From: Cristatella mucedo
Taxonomy: Eukaryota; Bryozoa; Phylactolaemata; Cristatellidae
Length of the DNA stretch: 64,000 nucleotides
Direction of reading: 5' to 3'
Assembly (NCBI GenBank): GCA_009760855.2
Contig: WPIO01000005.1
Location: 6,350,001-6,414,000, forward strand
Numbering within the stretch: position 1 is the stretch's first letter; the number at the start of each line of letters is the position of its first letter. The notes beneath the pieces are model-generated. The model ran no database searches. It was not told the origin of the DNA and saw only the letters and a program-made list of their open reading frames with translations. Shown in pieces: positions 61,551 to 64,000 of the stretch. The translations under genes and the position numbers were made by a program.

Positions 61551-61686
61551 CCATTAAGGTGTGCGCCGGAGCTCGGTCAAAAGTGCAGGCGTCATAGTAC
61601 ATCAGAACCCGACCGCTTCGAACGAGGCTGCACGCAGCTGAGATCACGTGCAACCACTCCTCATCCGTGCTGCAGTCAGGCAAAGT
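61551..61686 (-). CDS. Candidate exon of an unidentified host gene
   Basis: Acceptor CTGTGCCGTAG, donor ATGG|GTGAGC, 45 codons plus one base. The peptide includes DEEWLHVISAACSLVRSG and MYYDACTFDRAP. Composition and splice signals look like coding sequence, but no family is recognised. The end phase fits the exon at 58258-58499. Confidence 0.45.
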
Positions 61687-61987
61687 CTACGGCACAGCAC
61701 AGCTTAGCTCAGGTCGCAGGTAAGTGGGCACAGTCAGTGGCCGTGCCACGGGGGTGCAACAGTTGACCAGTGCAGGGGACATCCGTCTGGGACATTGACA
61801 CTAAAAGGCAAAATCAGCTGATGACAACAAAAGACCAAAGCGACAAGTGCTCTTCCGAGCACCGAGCAGCAATGCTGCCGGTGCTTTGATTTTTCAGAGA
61901 ATCGTCAATTAACGTCCCGATTAAGCAAGCTGACAACAGATACTGGCACCCTAGGCCAAGTTAAGGGGTAAAGCAAATGGAAGTATA

Positions 61988-62100
61988 GAAATAATAATTA
62001 TAATAATAAAAAATAGTACAGCACCTTAAGAACAAAAAACTAGGCATATTATAAAGGCAGGAAAGGCCTAAAGGAAAAGAAGCATGTCAATTTCAGCACA
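61988..62100 (-). repeat. LINE tail fragment upstream of copy P
   Basis: (AAT)n, ACAGCACCTTAAGAACAAAA, then AAGCATGTCAATTTC. Strongly decayed. Confidence 0.45.
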
Positions 62101-62189
62101 TGTAAGACAATTCACTTGGACAGAGGAAATGCGGTGAACATCAGATTCGTTCCTGGCTTTTTTAACGGCCGTCAAGTAAGGGGGATGTC

Positions 62190-64000
62190 ATGACTAGACA
62201 AGATTAGGGAGTCCATCCCTGCGATGGCAGAATCCTCCCTGAAATGCTGTCCCTCAATTCCTTGCAGCACCTCAAAGTCTACATTCAAGGACGTCAGTGA
62301 CTTCGTCCTGAAGTTCATGTCCCAATCACAGAAGACAACGTTTTCCCCCCCTTTGGATCCTATTCCCACTGTCCTGCTTCTACGATGCATTGATCTGCTG
62401 CTGCCATGCATAACTAACATCATAAATATGTCACTAGCCTCAGGTCATGTCCCAGCACCTCTCAAAAAGGTTGTAGTCAGGCCACTACTAAAGAAAGCAA
62501 CCCTTGACCAAGAGAACTTGAGCAATCACCGACCAGTCTCCCTTCTACCGCTCCTATCAAAGACACTGGAACGAGTCGTGGCAGACCAGCTCAACTCATG
62601 CTGAAACTTCAAACCTTGCTAGTAAGTTCCAGTCTGGTTTGAGAGCTAATCACTCCACAGAGTCAGCATTGCTTCAAGTATAAAAAGACCTACTGAGGAA
62701 TGTACACACGGGTAGAGTATTTCTGCTTGTTTTGCTCGATCTTTCGGCAGCTTTCGATATTATCGATTACCAAGTCCTACTTGAGCGCCTCTCATCTCGC
62801 CGGGGCATCCCTAGCACTGCACTGCAACGGTTCAGGTCCTATCTCAGTGAGAGACTCCAGAGTATTGCTGTGATTGGACAGAGATCATCCGAGGAACCTC
62901 GGAAATATGGAGTACCTCAGGGCTCCATGTCCTGTCCTCTTTAGTCCTGTTCTTTTCATGGTTTATAATTTTCCTCTTGCCGGTGTGATTGCCAAGCACA
63001 GTCTAGGCTTTCACTTCTATGAGGATGACACTCAGCTGTACCTTTGCCTTGTTCCCCCAGCCCTCCAGCACATCGAATTCTCTCAAGTCCCTTGCTGTAT
63101 GCATTGATGACATCCGCACATGGATGGCAGCAAACTTTCTGAAATTGAATTGCAATAAAACCAGCTTGTTAGTTCTGGGCAAACCAAGTGATTCAGAAAT
63201 GGGAAAGGTTAAAGCTCAAAATCGTCTCTGCAAGCATATCTCCTGTTGAATCTGCACGAAATCTACATGTCATGTTCCTAAGTGTCCCTTCGTTAAACGA
63301 CCATACAGGCTCCATAATCACGTCTGCCTACTTACAGCCACATAAAATTGGTAAAATTCGGGCTTCTTTAGACAGAGATACCACATCTAAGTTGGTCCAT
63401 GCATTTGTGACATCCCGTCTTGACTCACTGCTTGCTGGTCTACCGGCCTGTGCAATCAGGCGATTACAGCTGGTGCAAAACTCTGCAGCTAGGCTTGTCT
63501 GTCGTGAGCATCGCAGTTGACACATCACACCACTTCTCGCCGACCTGCACTGGTTATCAGTCAAGCAACGGATCGACTTCAAGGTTTTGTCGCTCACTTT
63601 CAGGTCACTTCATTCTTTGGCTCCAGCCTACCTATCAGATCTACTCCCCACCAGGCCGAACATCGCACCACCCGCTTTTCGAAATCTTACTGTTTACCTA
63701 TACTTCGTACAAACCTCAAATCCATTAGAGACCGTGCATTTAGTTCGTATGCTCCCAAAGCCTGGAACTCACTCCCGACTTGCGTCACAACATCACCATG
63801 ACTTGATAAATTTAAAAAAACTTAAAAGAACACCTATTTAGGACAGCATTTAGTGAGTCCTTATGATTCGTCTTTCACGTGCTTATGCGTGCTGACACTG
63901 TGCATGCTGCCACTAACCACATTTGCATGCTGACCCTGTGCATGTCACCCCTAACCATGTTATTCATGTTGTCTATCAAGCATGATACCAATTACCATTC
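62190..64000 (+). mobile_element. CR1/L2-like LINE copy P, cut by the window end
   Basis: Covers the linker before the RT, the RT and most of the 3' UTR; the tail lies beyond the right edge. Several stops and frameshifts (for example TGA near 62602 and a shift near 62935). The active-site region reads [13 protein letters not shown], so the first residue pair of YADD is changed. Confidence 0.9.

Noticed and set aside
61153-61597. Three overlapping plus-strand frames
   Set aside because: Shadows of the minus-strand candidate exon region, without domains or splice context.

Overview
This is nuclear DNA from an animal, most likely an invertebrate. The evidence is split genes with GT-AG introns, long (GA)n and (GT)n microsatellites, many decayed non-LTR retrotransposons, tRNA-derived SINEs, a pogo/Tigger-type DNA transposon and short inverted-repeat elements. 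There are no prokaryotic-style gene clusters. The lineage cannot be narrowed further from the sequence alone. Most long open frames are repeats read in one frame or another, such as (ER)n, (LS)n and (CV)n translations of microsatellites and reverse-transcriptase fragments.

The host-gene content is on the minus strand. The clearest gene is a complete histidine acid phosphatase (lysosomal/prostatic type), pieced together by eye from nine exons between 47326 (ATG) and 27984 (stop). All splice phases agree and the product is 390 residues: signal peptide, RHGDR catalytic motif, conserved RSTD arginine motif, HD proton-donor pair, four N-glycosylation sequons and a C-terminal hydrophobic segment. 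A tandem paralogue lies downstream in the same orientation. Its signal-peptide exon is at 8195-8115 and its RHG exon at 951-856; the latter has an in-frame TAG in place of a conserved Trp, and the rest lies beyond the left edge. A perfect GTCACGTGAC palindrome (the CLEAR/TFEB lysosomal promoter motif) sits 85 bp upstream of the paralogue ATG, and another 1.37 kb upstream of the intact gene. A third, unidentified minus-strand gene is represented by phase-compatible candidate exons at 61686-61551, 58499-58258 and 58104-57985.

The rest is dominated by one CR1/L2-like LINE family. It has an APE endonuclease, a YADD reverse transcriptase and a 3' end of the form GCGCCTAGAAAGAGATTAAG...GGGCGCTTTATCAAGT followed by (TTA)n. 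At least sixteen copies occur, from near-intact (17040-18910) to bare tails. A second, older LINE family has two copies. SINE family A has a tRNA-like head and ends in a version of the LINE tail, so it probably uses the LINE machinery. SINE family B has a tRNA-like head and a different conserved tail. A 2.4-kb pogo/Tigger-like element (49034-51444) has intact TIRs, TA target duplication and a wrecked transposase.

Layout: 0-8.2 kb, decayed acid-phosphatase paralogue with SINE/LINE insertions and a 72-bp near-perfect hairpin; 8.2-28 kb, intergenic, LINE/SINE-rich, with a relic of a multicopy metazoan protein family at 26-27 kb; 28-47.3 kb, intact acid phosphatase, its introns loaded with LINE, SINE and MITE copies; 47.3-57.9 kb, intergenic with the Tigger element and unknown repeats; 57.9-61.7 kb, candidate unidentified gene; 62.2-64 kb, a LINE copy running off the right edge.
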